Source of the DNA: Entomortierella parvispora | Taxonomy: Eukaryota; Mortierellomycota; Mortierellomycetes; Mortierellales; Mortierellaceae | Assembly: GCA_963573315.1 (NCBI GenBank) | Contig: OY752141.1 | Coordinates: 682,001-746,000 of the forward strand | Length of the DNA: 64,000 nt | Direction of reading: 5' to 3' | Shown: positions 10,581-22,600 of the stretch, piece after piece | Position numbering within the stretch: position 1 is the stretch's first letter | Layout of the letters: the number at the start of each line of letters is the position of its first letter | The notes under the pieces: generated by a model | Seen by the model: the letters and a program-made list of their open reading frames with translations, nothing else | The model's database searches: none | What the model was told of the DNA's origin: nothing | Made by a program: the position numbers and the translations under genes

Positions 10581-11796
10581 ACCTCCAAGCCGAGTTTTCA
10601 TCAAATACCAAGAGTGTTACTGTTCTTTTGATTTTGCGGTTGACTGTTCCTCGAGACAAGGAAAAAATGATTGCCATGCTCCATGACAAGCAGGCTTAGA
10701 CAACTGGTAAACCAAGAATAGACAGTGAATAGGCACTTAAGCACTTGGTACCATCTTGAAAGACTGACCCTCTTTTCATTGACCACTCCGTATCAGGGCC
10801 ATCTTCACCACCCGTTTGCACCTGCACAAGGCACCTCCGAGGGTCCAGTGCCAAACACGTTGACTTATCAGGGACATTGTTGTAGGTGAGCACATAAAAA
10901 TAAATTTATGAGCGTACCCACGGGTTTAGGGATGTCCGTACACTGCATGTGGAAAAGAAGGAAAATCCACCCTGGGCTGTGAGTGTCATAGACCCAGAAA
11001 GACTCAATTGAAGCGCCCCCCCGGATTTGTCCATGGATCATAGGGCTGGGAGATGATCCTAAACACGCGCTCCAGCCATTCGTTCAGTGTTTTCGTGGCT
11101 CGGTTCCTTATTTCATAGCATCATCTCTCTACTCTCTTTCCTTGTGGTGCAGATATAGAGACTCATATCTTCTTACCCCGCACAATTGCCGAATCCGGAT
11201 GCAACAGTTCTTTTTTTTTTCTGCGGAGAATTAAGCGTTGTAGTGATTGACATTCAAAGGTGCACGACAAGCAGTCCTGACCCGGGATCTCTCACCCACT
11301 GCTCTCCCTAATGTTGCCTGCACAATGAAACTTCACTATCATAGATCGTCAACTTTTCCTACTTGACGCGGACCCCTCGTCCCTCTTCCCCGCACCTTTG
11401 AGCAAATCTTCCGAAAAGAGCAGATCGAATCACCTATCTTTGACAAGAGGCAAAAAAAAAACAGCACATGCATTCGCCAACACGATGTTCTTGTCAGCCC
11501 TCGTTGCACCGTCAATGCACACACCACCGTCTTCTCATCAACTCCCAATCTAACGACAGTATAAAGACGAAGCCCACTCGGAGGGGAAAAAACACCATCG
11601 CTGCTCCACTTCTCTCTCCTTTCCTCTCCTCTCTTCTCCTTTCCCCCTTCCCTTTCTCTTACAGTCTTTGATTATCAATTTCTGTACTGTTCCATTATTC
11701 TCCCGTTCGTCTGAACTGATCCTACTCGCCAATATTCAGAGCTGCAGCTCACTCTTCCCACTACCAAAGTAACTCTCCCCGTCGACATTATCATCA
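10581..11796. other. Long intergenic region upstream of the urea-type transporter
   Basis: This 1.2-kb stretch holds no supported gene. It ends in a C/T-rich tract at about 11603-11668 that is typical of a fungal transcription start region. Inverted GATA cores (CTATCT at 11434, TTATCA at 11672 and 11788) are present; GATA factors of the AreA type control urea uptake in fungi, but three such short sites in 400 bases can arise by chance. Confidence 0.45.
11560..11566 (+). promoter_or_regulatory. Possible TATA box of the DUR3-like gene
   Basis: TATAAAG lies 231 bases before the start codon and is followed by a C/T-rich tract. Sequence match only. Confidence 0.35.
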
Positions 11797-14173
11797 ATGG
11801 CTGCAATCCTGAGCGAAGGTTTTGGATACGGCATCGGTAGGAGCTATTTGAACACTCGAACGATGGATGTGATTCACTGCATGACAGGGTTATTAGGCCC
11901 TAACACTTCACTCTCTTCATTGTTTATTTCCTGCATCGTCCATATTGTTACACAACAGTGTTGGGATTCGGGCTTGTCTTTGCGGCCCTGATGACCTTAA
12001 TCACGACCATTCAGAAGCGTTTCTTGAACGAGAAAGTCACTTCAGAGGAGTACATGGCTGCAGGCCGCAGTGTCAAGACTGGATTAGTGGCCTCTGCAGT
12101 CGTCTCCTCCTGGACCTGGGCTGCCACCTTGCTTCAGTCCTCGTCTGTTGCTTATAAATACGGAATCTCTGGACCATTCTGGTATGCATCAGGAGCTTGT
12201 GTGCAGGTACGGACAGGACATGATCTTTTATGTGTGTCTGTTCGTTTGTAACCCCTTTGCATTTCAGAGATTTCAGAGAAGAAATAAACACCGTGACGGA
12301 GGTAGGAGAATCATGGGGAAAACTTACACCTCTTCATCCGATGACTACACATAGGTCCTGTTGTTCTCTGTGCTGGCCATTGAACTGAAACGCAAGTGCC
12401 CTAATGCCCATACCTTTTTGGAAATCATTTCGATCCGTTACGGTCGCAAGGCCCATTTCGTCTTTCTTTTCTTTGGATTACTGACGAACATCATCGTAAG
12501 CGCGATGTTGTTGCTGGGTGGATCGGCTGTCGTCACAGCCTTGACAGGAATGAACACCATTGCTGCATGCTTCCTTCTCCCCTTGGGTGTTATCATTTAT
12601 ACTCTCTTTGGAGGATTGAAGGCCACTTTTATTGCGGATTATTCACACACGGTGGTCATCATGATTATCGTTCTCCTCTTCAGCTTCACTGCTTACACCA
12701 CCTCGGATTTGATTGGATCCCCCGGAAAGATGTTTGAGCTCCTGGAAGCTGCCTCCACATTGCATCCTGTCAGCGGAAACCATCAAGGCAGTTATCTCAC
12801 CATGGCCAGTTCTCAAGGCCTGATGTTTGGTATCATCAACCTCTGCTCCAACTTTGGAACCGTCTTTATTGATAACGCGTATTGGCAGCGCGCAATCGCT
12901 TCTTCGCCCCATTCCACCGTCAAGGCCTACTTGATCGGAGGTCTCTCCTGGTTCGCGATCCCTTTCACTTTGGCGACTACCCTGGGAATCTCTGCCGTGG
13001 CCTTGGAATCCAATGAACGGTTCCCAACCTTCCCTAACCGTCTTTCACCCTCGGATGTCTCTGCAGGATTGGTAGCACCGAATGCAGCAGTGGCTCTTTT
13101 GGGACATGGTGGCGCGGTGGCGGTCTTGTTGTTGGTCTTTATGGCGGTCACCTCGGCAGCCAGTGCGGAATTAATTGCAGTCAGTTCAGTGTGTACTTTT
13201 GATGTCTACAGGACTTACATCAACCCGATGGCGACTGGAAAGCAGCTGATCCGCGTGTCGCATGGTGTTGTTGCAGGCTTTGGTATGATCATGGGTGTCC
13301 TGGCCGTGATCTTGAAGGAAGCTGGTATCGATCTCGGCTATCTTTACTCTTTGGTAAATAACAATGGACTTTCTAACTTGGCAGTAATGAGGAATGAAGG
13401 TGGGCCTGCAAGCTAACAATACATTTCAACATCGCTCTGAACAAAAAAAAAAACTATAGATGGGCGTGTTGATCTCGTCTGCGGTCTTGCCCGTTACATT
13501 CTCGCTGTTGTGGAGAAAGCAAAATATCCAGGCTGCGATTGCTGCCCCAATCGGTGGTCTCTGCATCTCGATCACGGCATGGCTCGTTTGCGCAAAGGTC
13601 TACTCGGGCGAGATCAACTTGGCGACAACAGGTACAGACCAAGCCATGTTGGCCGGCAACTTGGGGGCGTTGGTCGGTGGTGGTTTGATCTCGGTTGTGA
13701 TCTCACTGTGGAAGCCAGACGACTATTCATTCGAAGCGACCCGATCCCTGAAGCAGGTCATGGATGATGTCGTTGGAACCCCCGAAAGTAACAATTCGTG
13801 TGATGATCTCAGCGTGAACGATGAGAAAAAGCCTTCCACGACTACGGTGCAGATCAAGAAACCAGCTGAAGATTGGATGTTTGACGCAGCGGAGGATGCA
13901 AAGTTGGCCAAGGCCTCTCGATTCGCACGATGGAGCTCTGGTGTGTTGACCGTGGTCTTGATCCTGTTGTGGCCTCTGCCGATGTTCTTCTCCAACTATG
14001 TTTTCACCAAGGGTTTCTACACTGGCTGGGTATCGCTGAGTATCATCTGGGCCATTTGCTCCACCATTGCAGTGACAATTTACCCAATCTGGGAGTCAAG
14101 AGAGGCCATTAAGGATGTCTTCAGTGGCATGTACAGAGCAGCGACGCGAAAGTCGTCTACCGCTGCAGTTTAA
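11797..14173 (+). CDS. DUR3: DUR3-type urea/solute:sodium symporter
   Basis: Four exons (11797-11836, 11959-12206, 12355-13353, 13460-14173) join to 666 residues. The protein belongs to the solute:sodium symporter family and is closest in pattern to fungal DUR3 urea transporters: FLNEKVTSEEYMAAGRSVKTGL near the N-terminus, SSWTWAATLLQSS, KRKCPNAHTFLEIISIRYG, YTLFGGLKATFIADYSHT, DNAYWQRA, VTSAASAELIAVSS. About fifteen hydrophobic segments are visible, the usual number for DUR3. Family members import urea (and polyamines) across the plasma membrane, coupled to proton or sodium. A cytosolic acidic loop near residues 540-570 (SNNSCDDLSVNDEKK) could be a regulatory site. Exon phases agree at every junction. 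Substrate is inferred from family. Confidence 0.87.
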
Positions 14174-14708
14174 AAAAGGCGTAGGAGTGGTTATTTCTGA
14201 AATATATTAACGGGTAGCATTGTAATTGACTCTTCTCCTTGCATTCCTGCATTCTCTTGGTTTCCGCCCTTCGCCCTTGGAGGCGTTGTTGGGCGGTGCA
14301 AAGGCGATCATTCGATCGATGCTTTATCCGGTTCTCTGCAAGGGAGCAAAGAAACCAAAAACACTTTTGATTTCCGACTCTCTGCCTTGTGAAAGAGAAA
14401 ACCCAAACTCCGTGACAGTGCTGGCGGTGGATCTGCAACAGAAGCAGAGAGCACGATGCCATTGCTAACCCAGGGAATGAGAGCCATGTGAGCTCGGAAT
14501 CCGACGCGGACAAACGAGTAAAAAAAAAGTTGCTGGGCCTCCAGGGGTGAACAGTCCAACTCGGTTCTCCACCGACGTCCAAAGATAAATACCTCTCCTC
14601 CTGCCCACCAAGAAAAACAATTTAGCTGTTCAAGTTCCCTTCCCTTTTCACCACCCCTTCTCCATTTCATACAGACATCCTCCTCCCCCCATCCAGAACA
14701 ATCACAAG
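14174..14708. other. Intergenic, promoter of the first secreted protein
   Basis: No coding signal. A C/T-rich tract at about 14630-14695 just before the next start codon is consistent with a short 5' leader. Confidence 0.4.
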
Positions 14709-15161
14709 ATGCGTCCCACTTTTACATTCTCGACTGCGACTTTGATCGCCTCTATCTTCCTGATCTGTGCCCTTCTCCAAACTTCGGTGGTCTCGGCGCA
14801 ACAAGTCTGCCAAGGTTGTATCAACGATGCGATCCATGCCGTTCCAGGCTGTGGAGGTCTAGATGTGACCAAGAAGGCCGATAGCTTTAGTCAATACCCC
14901 AAGAACTATCAGCAGTGCTTCTGCAACCTGGGCTTCAAGGGTGAACCTGTCTTTGACGGCTGCAAGGGCCAATGCCCTGGAGTGGACATGAATGAAGTAG
15001 TTGGTGTATACCAATCGATCTATGCTATGTACTGCAACGGCACCGATATGGCCAACATGGGACCTGCAACGAGCGCGGCCACCTCTTTGGCCCCGTCTTC
15101 GGCTTCCTTAGCTACTTTTTCGGGTATGATTGCAGCGGCTGCGATGATGGCTACTCTTTAA
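14709..15161 (+). CDS. Small secreted Cys-rich protein with probable GPI anchor
   Basis: An intronless frame of 150 residues. It starts with a clear signal peptide (hydrophobic core LIASIFLICALLQTSVV, cleavage likely after VSA). The mature domain has eight cysteines (QVCQGC, PGC, QQCFC, DGCKGQC, YC), enough for four disulfides. The C-terminus is Ser/Thr/Ala-rich and ends in a hydrophobic tail (FSGMIAAAAMMATL), the usual pattern of a GPI-anchor signal, so the protein probably sits on the plasma membrane or wall. The Cys spacing does not match CFEM as I know it. It lies tail to tail with another small secreted protein gene. Function unknown. Confidence 0.8.
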   Translation: MRPTFTFSTATLIASIFLICALLQTSVVSAQQVCQGCINDAIHAVPGCGGLDVTKKADSFSQYPKNYQQCFCNLGFKGEPVFDGCKGQCPGVDMNEVVGVYQSIYAMYCNGTDMANMGPATSAATSLAPSSASLATFSGMIAAAAMMATL

Positions 15162-15596
15162 AACGAAAGGCATCCTTTCCTAGGGACACTCAAGTAAAAA
15201 TAATAAAAAAGAACAAACAGGAGTTGCATCTCCCCCCTCCTCTTCACAGATGATAAAAAAATCATTTCGTATATTGAAGACCATTTGAAGAATAGTAATA
15301 GAAAGGGATAAGGAGGAGGCACAGAATAGCTGCCGTCCTCTGCTTCTTGTCCCCGCTTTGGCTGGCTGATTTCCGTTGCTTGACAGAACTTTCGGTAGCG
15401 GTTGTGGTAATAGGTCATTAGACGCCTCCGTTTCGAAGTGGAAAGCAATTGGGAGTGACTTTGTACTTGTCAGGGTGCTCCCGTTGCTCCCACACCAACA
15501 TGATGTTTTGGAACCTATGCGACACAAAGGCGAAGGGATAACAGAAAACATGTTACCAAGGGAGGAAAACCACAGCGCTCTTCCTGTGTGACTCTC

Positions 15597-15597
15597 A

Positions 15598-15640
<43 letters not shown>
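15597..15640. repeat. (AAAG)n microsatellite, about 11 copies
   Basis: A pure tetranucleotide tract, followed by a run of A, lies just past the stop codon of the minus-strand secreted protein gene, in its 3' UTR. Confidence 0.95.
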
Positions 15641-15641
<1 letters not shown>

Positions 15642-15650
15642 AAAAAAAAC

Positions 15651-16288
15651 TTACGGCGCGATCCAATCATCACAATTCACTGGACAAAAGTCAGAAAAGC
15701 CCTGGACCATGGCCGCCTGAATCTCTGGGTTCTCTTGATCCTTGTAGACACTCTTGACTACATCCGAGACGGCCTTATGGACAGTATCGAATACACCCTT
15801 GGAGTGTCCCCAGGGAGCGAAACAGGCAATAGATTTTGCACTCCCACAAAACTCGCTTGGCTCTCTCAGTCCGGGGTCGTTCTTACAGGGTCCTCTGAAG
15901 AAGCTGAAGATGGTGTGGTCTACAGTCCCGCTGTGTCCTTTGATCTTGGACATGACTTTAGGGATCAGCTTTTTGGAGATCTTGATCGAGGCTGGATTGG
16001 AGATTGTTCCGGCTTGATGTTCAAGCACAGCCTGGTATTTCTTTGTCAGGAATGTGACTGGATCACTCCGACAACCACCCTCTAGTGGATAAATGAGAAA
16101 AATAGGAGCAGAACACAAAAAGAGATGTTTTAGGGTTGAGTCGTAACTTTTTGGATTGGTGGTATGGCTGTCTTTCAGGGGATGACTGGGTTGCTTGGTG
16201 CTTGAGTGGACATACCGCAGGCATGGACGTAGGTGATTCCGACGCAACTGACCAATAGCGCCAAGAGAACGAGTTGGAGACGCGCCAT
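15651..16288 (-). CDS. Small secreted protein, unknown family
   Basis: Two exons (16216-16288 and 15651-16081) give a protein of 167 residues. The first exon encodes a textbook signal peptide, MARLQLVLLALLVSCVG followed by ITYVHA and the first mature Cys. The mature part has six further cysteines (GGC, GPC, EFC, IAC, DFC, NC), a Lys-rich amphipathic stretch (IKISKKLIPKVMSKIKG) and HKAVSDVVKSVYKDQ. The intron has GT at 16215-16214 and AG at 16083-16082; phases agree. I do not recognise the family. Size, signal peptide and Cys content fit a secreted effector or wall protein. It converges with the other secreted-protein gene, and its start is 554 bases from the start of the next, divergent LRR gene. 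Confidence 0.75.
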
Positions 16289-16841
16289 TGAAAAGGTATT
16301 CTGCAACGTGAGAGTGCTCGAAGAAAGAAAGAAAGGAGAGAGAGGCAGGAGAAGAGAGAGAGAGAGAGAAAACTAGAGAAGGAGAAAAAGAGTAAAAGTT
16401 GCAGCAGTGAAGAGAGAACGAGGAGGTGAAAATCCAATGGACGTACAATGTCAATGAGTGTGGAGTAGATAAGAGGGAAGGAAGAAAAGAAAGAGGGAAC
16501 GAACGAACCCAAAGGCACGCGGGTAAAACTAGGCCTAGGTATGTGTCAAGTCGAACTCATTCCGATCGCAGCGAGCATTTGGTTTATCTGTTCGTTTGGA
16601 ATGCCATGGCACGACATGCCATGCCATGGATGTAGCCTCGATCTAGAAAACACGCGACCTCGTTGGCGGCGGACTCTCCTTTCTAGAGCACCCGCCCGGG
16701 CACCCGTCCCCAGGGACACAGCACCCAGAGGCTCGAGCATTGAGGACTGTCTTTTTTTCTTTTCCCAGAGTCGCGTCTCTTGCACGCGTCTTTCTTGTTG
16801 TGATCATTGTTCAGTCCCACTCCATCCCTCAAAGGGCCACC
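16289..16841. other. Divergent promoter region
   Basis: This stretch separates the start codons of the minus-strand secreted protein and the plus-strand LRR gene. GA-rich tracts (16320-16380) and a palindromic CCATGGCA/TGCCATGCCATGG cluster at 16602-16629 are visible. No gene is supported; an in-frame ATG at 16740 exists upstream of the LRR start. Confidence 0.4.
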
Positions 16842-19316
16842 ATGCCCGCATCCGCATCCTCTCTCTCGCAGCGCAGGAGCAGGCTGCAAGATCTCACTCT
16901 CCAACGCTCATCCAATAGTCCCCACAATTTCCCCTCATTGTTCCAATTAGCCATCCAGGCCTCCATCTCTGCTCTACACATCTTTGGCTCCCTTCAAGGA
17001 CTCCCCTACCACCCAATCGGGCAGGCCCTCTTTGCTGAATTCCAAGCCAGAGCCACATCCTGGCGACTCACAACCGAACACCGACAAATTGGCATCCTCC
17101 TCTTTTCAGAGGCCTTTGGGATCGATGGACTGTTAGGGCCTGAATACTCGGGTCTCAAGTGTTCTTTACCCAAGGATATCCCGCACCTGGGTACCTTTGC
17201 AGAATGTCTTGTTTATCTGGACCTTTCTGGAGGTCTAGGATTGGGAACAGGGACAGAGGATGAAGAGGACGAGGAAAGAGGATTGACAGATGCAGATCTC
17301 GTCGGTCTGACAGGATTATACAATCTCAAGATCTTGAACCTGGCCGGACTAATGATTGGAGATACAGGTCTGGGTCATTTGGTCCGAAGCGTCACCTTTG
17401 GTTCATCGGGACCTTCTCAGTTGGAATACTTGAACCTTGCTCGGACTCTAGTCACGGATGTAGGGATCGCAAAGCTCTTTCGACGTTCTTCTTCATCTCT
17501 GGACAAAAAGTCGGCAGAATCGGATCGGGAACTTGTCTTTCGGAGGTTGCTGGGCGTAGATATGACAGGATCCAGAGTGCACAACGAGGTAGCAAAGACA
17601 CTCTTCAAGGATACTGTCAGCAGCAAAAAGCGCCTTTACGATCTCGAGTCTTCATCAGAAACGGTTGCTCCTTGGAGACGACTACCCGTGGGTACCTCTC
17701 TCTTTCCAGACAGCTCATCAGCGGCCGACGGCGTCAACCTATACAAGGAAGATGAAGAAGAAACCATCTTGGATACAAGACCCATGTCCAAGTGGTTTGA
17801 TCGCTTCAACCGATCCTTGAGAATCAAGTTTGCGCAACGACCCGATCTGGCAGGAGAGGATGGACTGGGACTCTCGGAATGCTTGGCCATTGCAAAATTA
17901 GGCCAGTCGACCCCTCGGTTACTCCCAGACTATATCCCGACGCCACATGAGATTGAGTATCGTCGACAAGGAGACTGGATTCAAATGGAAAAGGAGGCTA
18001 GATTATCCAGAAAGAACAAGGCCAAACTCTCGAAACAGAGGCGATCTGAGGCGGCCAAAGAAGCCAAAGTCTCTCAGGCCAGGGCGGATGCGCACGGGAA
18101 CAACGACGGGCAATTGGAGCACATGTATAATCTGGCCATGTACCAACGGGTCCTGAATTCAGTGCGGGCGAGTCAGAGACAGGGCCTTGAGCCTTATGGA
18201 CGGAAATCCGATTTAGCAGGAACAGTGTCAATGGCGTTTGTACGCGACAGGGCGACAGTTGAATTTATTCTGGACAGGTTGACAGAGGAATCGGACGAAA
18301 AATTACAAGAAGAGGCAAATGCTCCTGCAGTCTCGTCAGTGACTTTTCAGACGGCCAAGATCAAAGAGCGCCACCAACGACCGATCCCATCTAACCAACT
18401 GGACCTGTCATCTTTGTCGAGAATCTTCAGCGGGACAGACCTGCGGCAGCAGCAGCAACAACAGCAACAATCGTTTGAGCCTGGGCCCAAGAGGACAAAG
18501 CTGATGTCGGGATTGTTCATTAAACATGAGGATACATCCCGGCCCCAGTCTCAGAGTTCTTCACTATCGCCTTTCAGCGAAATTTCGACAGCAGGGGTTG
18601 TGGGCTTTGGGGGAGGGGAAAGTTCCGGTGGCCAACTCCCAGGGAGACGGAGGAATCCATTTGCCATGGGCAGCCCTGTCAAGGGCCACGACCCCTTTGC
18701 AAAACCAATAGAGGAACAGAAATCCAGCCAGATCTATATCAAAACTCGATCAGAACCGGAAAAGACCGAGAGCGGCCCTTTCTTTTCTGCTCCTGCTTCA
18801 ACAATGATCTCAGGCACAAAGAAACCTAGTCCATGGAGTGTAGCGTCTTCTCCGCAACAGAATCAACCACAGCAGCAACAACAACAGCAGCAGCAGCAGC
18901 AATCAGAACAAGGGTCTTCACAAAAGACCATTAAAAATATGTTTGGAACACCATTACCAAAGTCGAAACCCCAGTCCCAACTCAAGAGCGGCAGCAGCAC
19001 CGCCAACAATAGCATTACAAGACATTTTTCGATCAAGGAAACAAAAAAGAGTCATTCTCAGGATACCATCAACCTGGATCGCTGGATTCGACAAGGAGCT
19101 GCAGCTGCATCTGCCAAAGTAGCTTCTGCCGCTTTATCCAACTCTACGCATTCTTCCTCGTCGTCCGAATCAAAACCAAATATGAAATCCATCTTCAGGG
19201 GACCGCCACCTGTAATTCGCTTTGATCCGAAGAGTGAATTGTTTGCAGATGACCCTGACTCGTTGTTGCCTCTAGACGATGCAGAGAAAACCCCTGATGA
19301 TCAACGAGAGCAATAA
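16842..19316 (+). CDS. LRR protein with long disordered Gln-rich tail
   Basis: An intronless frame; I start at the ATG at 16842 (context ACCATGC), giving 824 residues, although the frame is open from 16740. Residues 40-270 hold leucine-rich strands (LGTFAECLVYLDLSGG, LTGLYNLKILNLAGLMIGDTGLGHLV, QLEYLNLARTLVTDVGIAKLF) that resemble a short LRR/RNI fold. A basic helix (SRKNKAKLSKQRRSEAAKEAK) follows at about residue 390. The rest is disordered, with Gln runs at about residues 530-540 and 670-690 and phosphorylation-rich Ser tracts. Several short Phe motifs recur in the tail: QKTIKNMFG, NSITRHFS, NMKSIFRG, LMSGLFIKH. The first resembles a PCNA-binding box, but this is weak. I do not recognise the family; a nuclear role is a guess from the basic helix and motifs. 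Confidence 0.75.
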   Translation: MPASASSLSQRRSRLQDLTLQRSSNSPHNFPSLFQLAIQASISALHIFGSLQGLPYHPIGQALFAEFQARATSWRLTTEHRQIGILLFSEAFGIDGLLGPEYSGLKCSLPKDIPHLGTFAECLVYLDLSGGLGLGTGTEDEEDEERGLTDADLVGLTGLYNLKILNLAGLMIGDTGLGHLVRSVTFGSSGPSQLEYLNLARTLVTDVGIAKLFRRSSSSLDKKSAESDRELVFRRLLGVDMTGSRVHNEVAKTLFKDTVSSKKRLYDLESSSETVAPWRRLPVGTSLFPDSSSAADGVNLYKEDEEETILDTRPMSKWFDRFNRSLRIKFAQRPDLAGEDGLGLSECLAIAKLGQSTPRLLPDYIPTPHEIEYRRQGDWIQMEKEARLSRKNKAKLSKQRRSEAAKEAKVSQARADAHGNNDGQLEHMYNLAMYQRVLNSVRASQRQGLEPYGRKSDLAGTVSMAFVRDRATVEFILDRLTEESDEKLQEEANAPAVSSVTFQTAKIKERHQRPIPSNQLDLSSLSRIFSGTDLRQQQQQQQQSFEPGPKRTKLMSGLFIKHEDTSRPQSQSSSLSPFSEISTAGVVGFGGGESSGGQLPGRRRNPFAMGSPVKGHDPFAKPIEEQKSSQIYIKTRSEPEKTESGPFFSAPASTMISGTKKPSPWSVASSPQQNQPQQQQQQQQQQQSEQGSSQKTIKNMFGTPLPKSKPQSQLKSGSSTANNSITRHFSIKETKKSHSQDTINLDRWIRQGAAAASAKVASAALSNSTHSSSSSESKPNMKSIFRGPPPVIRFDPKSELFADDPDSLLPLDDAEKTPDDQREQ

Positions 19317-19614
19317 ATCAATCCTTCTTTTTATGTTGTTGGGAACTTCTCTTTTTTTTTTATTTATTTTATCTTCTGACCATATTGCAGTGAGAGCTCT
19401 CCCTTTTTTTTTGGTTTTTTATGGTGCATGGTCAAAGTTCGGAAAACCACCAGCAAAAGATAATAATAATAGCGATTAGGCGAAGAGGGGGGAGAGAAAG
19501 AGGAGAAGGAGGTCGGGGTCCTAGATCGTGGTTTCCATTGTCCTTGCCGTTTTTGCAAAAAGACATCTCAGTTTGTTTTTTTTTTGTCCTTGCTTTTTTT
19601 TTTTGTTTTGCTTT

Positions 19615-22600
19615 CTATCCTCGAATGAAAATTGGCTTCTCGGGTGCGAATCGGTTGCTCCTGCCAGTCCTGTCCACATGGTCAAGAGCCAGGCTGTCAG
19701 ACTTGGAAAGTTTGAGATCTGTAAGCACCAGGTCTGATGCAAGCAGGGATAACAAAGGTCATGTTAGTAAAAGACGGGGCCAGCCAAAATGACAAAAAGT
19801 TTGTAGCATATTGTCCGGAATAAACCGGTCTTACCATCATCAGTGAGGGCTATGCTGCGACGCGTAGCCGTGTTGTAGACGTAAAACTTGATCTTTACGA
19901 AATCCTTCTCGTTCATTCCGAGGCGGGCACGAAGTCTAGTCTTTGTATCTTGGAAAATCTCACCCTAAGAAACAAAAAGAAAAGGGGGGAAAATGTCAAA
20001 AAAAACCCAGTCAAATATAAATCAAGAACCAACAAACTCAATCATCTCCCTCCAATTGACACAAGGTCAAAGATCACCTACCTCCGCCATGACAAGAGTA
20101 AATGGAACGCTATGCGTCCGAGAGATATCCGCGGTAAAGTGGAAGCACTGAAGCTTAAGCTCTTCATTCTCGCATTCGTACTCCTCCAGTGGGATCTCCT
20201 CGACATAAAGCTGGTACTGGTCATGAACGCTGGTGATCAAGTCCGACATGAGGTAGTCTTTCATGATCATGCCGTTGTATACCGAGAAAATGTGTAGCTT
20301 CTTGCTACCATCTGCTGAAAGGGTCACCTTGGGGAGGAGCTCACTTGCAACGACATCCATCGTGCTAGTTCTGAGCAACTTCAAATCATGGGTCGACTAA
20401 AATGGAATCGCCAGGTGTGAGTAACAGCGTACATAGCAGTCCCTCGGTCCATCGTGACATATTCGCACAAAAAAGGCCTACCTCATCCTTCAGGGTCGGT
20501 CCGAGCCAAGTGACTCTGATCTGCTTCCTATTTTCAACCTCATCGATGGTGGTATCCAGTTTCTCATAGTAGAGTCGGTAAATACCAGCAGCCATACCCT
20601 GGTGATGACTGATACCAAGCATCTCTTTCAAGAGCATGTTGGTGTGCCGCCTAAGGGTCATCTTTGGCAAACCTCCAGGTCCCAATGCAGTTGTCAGCTG
20701 AAGATGCAATGGGTTCGTGTCCAATTTCTCGCTCAACTTGGCCGTGACTTCGTCGTAGGTGTTCTTCTTGCTGAGGTCTAGTGTGATGACTGGCAGAGAT
20801 GTATCATCCTCGACCCTTGGCTTAAACTCCACTGTGACGCGGTTGAAGATGTACTCAAAGTGCTGAGGGATCGACACACGCATTCCACGCTCTGTAAGCT
20901 CTGTTTGTCTATAATTAATCAATAAAACATACATGGTGTCAGCGTTATCAGTCAATAAAAAGCGCCGCCTTGCCGACCAACTTGCTACTGTCAACAATTC
21001 GACATACTCTTTGGGAGTGAGTTCCTTCTGGAAAACAATAATATCTCCACCCTGGATTTCGCTCTGCATGAATGTCGACTTCATCTTGATAGGTTCGATC
21101 ATAGTTGGTTTGATTTCCTAGAGAATTTTCAATGGATTGGCCAGGAGTTGTTAGACGAGATCTTGAGGTATAGACAAGAGAGAAACTTCGCTACCGGAGA
21201 TAAGCCAATGAGTTCTTCCTTACCTCGAACAACTTCAAGGCGGTGTTTGCTGGAAGGCCCTTCTTCTCGTTCAATTGACCAACAATGTCGCCCACTTTTC
21301 CGTTCTTGTGGACAAACAACTTGCCGAGACCCCTAGAAATAATTTCATACGGGTAAGTAAACAAAGTCATACAAGACAGGGTGAATTCAGTTCAGCCAGG
21401 AAAGAGGGAGGACTTACTCCATGGTCTGGGTGTAAGGATCGTAGTACTTGATGAAAATCATGATGGTACCAGCTTGAGAATCGTTCTGGAACCATGATGG
21501 CTTTCCGTTAGGCACTTTGGTAGCGGTCTTCTCGGGGAACTCGACATAGCATCGGAGCTCCATAGAATTGCGTACACCGTACTTTTGCCTGACCTCATCC
21601 ATCACTATAAATGGAAAAGATCTGTTAGATTCTAAAGAGTATATCGAGTCAAACGTGCGGCTCAATTCAGTGAATTCTCTTACTGAGAGGAAGATCAGAG
21701 TCAGGGATAGGGATATCAACGCGGAGGGTGTCGTTCTGTCTCTTTACAAGAGTCCAGATGCGGAATGGCTCCTCAGTGATGCCATAGCTCTCTGCAACGA
21801 CATCCCTAAAGGTCGCGTAGGTATCTTGTCTTCTGACCTTGATGAGCTTTCCGATCGCGGGCGAAATAGGATTCATCAAGTCAAAACCGTCGTGCGACTT
21901 GAAGTCGAGATCAGAGATCACACGAGCGTTAAAGTAAAGGAGTGCCTCTTCCTTTGCCTTTCTGGCTGCCTCCTCTGCTGCCCGCTCATCCAAAAGACGC
22001 TGAGCCAAATGCTTGGGAATGTTATCCTCTCCAATCGGGGCCAGCACCTCTCCCATGGAGGCGTCTCGGATGTACACCAACATGTAGGCGTTGGTAAACT
22101 TCTTGTGGCGGGCCATTTGGCGCATCAGGTTCGACATGGGACCAGTGGGCTCGGGTGAATCCACTCCTCCATAGTTTTCTTCCATGACTTCCTTTAGTGT
22201 CACAGGGGTGACTCGATCGTCATCAAATCTGAACCACTTTCCATCGCGCTCGGGCTTCAACAAGGCAAAGTAATGACCGCCATTCTTATCACCGGCGTGG
22301 ACCAAGACACTATTGCAAAAAAAAATGTGCAAGAATGATGAGTTGTTTGAGCAACCCAAATCCAAGCTTTTTGAACAAGTCTTTCGGTCTGAAATATTAC
22401 CCATGGAGTGAGTACTTGAATCCATCCGGGCCAAGTTTTTGTTTTTGTTCGCCCTCTGCGACAAACTCGGCAAGATCAACATTCAAGGGGAACTCATAGC
22501 GATCGTTGACTTTGACTGTGACGTCGTGCTCCATATCGTACTCGAAACGTTTCAACTGCAAATGCAGCACCGGTGGGAGAGTCTCGAAGATAACTCCCTT

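Noticed and set aside
11434-11793. GATA-factor sites controlling the DUR3-like gene
   Set aside because: Three six-base matches in about 360 bases are near random expectation, and one abuts the ATG. Mentioned in the feature but not claimed.
14709-15161. CFEM-domain protein
   Set aside because: It has eight cysteines and a GPI tail like CFEM proteins, but the spacing (CxxC, CxC, CxxxC) does not fit the CFEM pattern I know.
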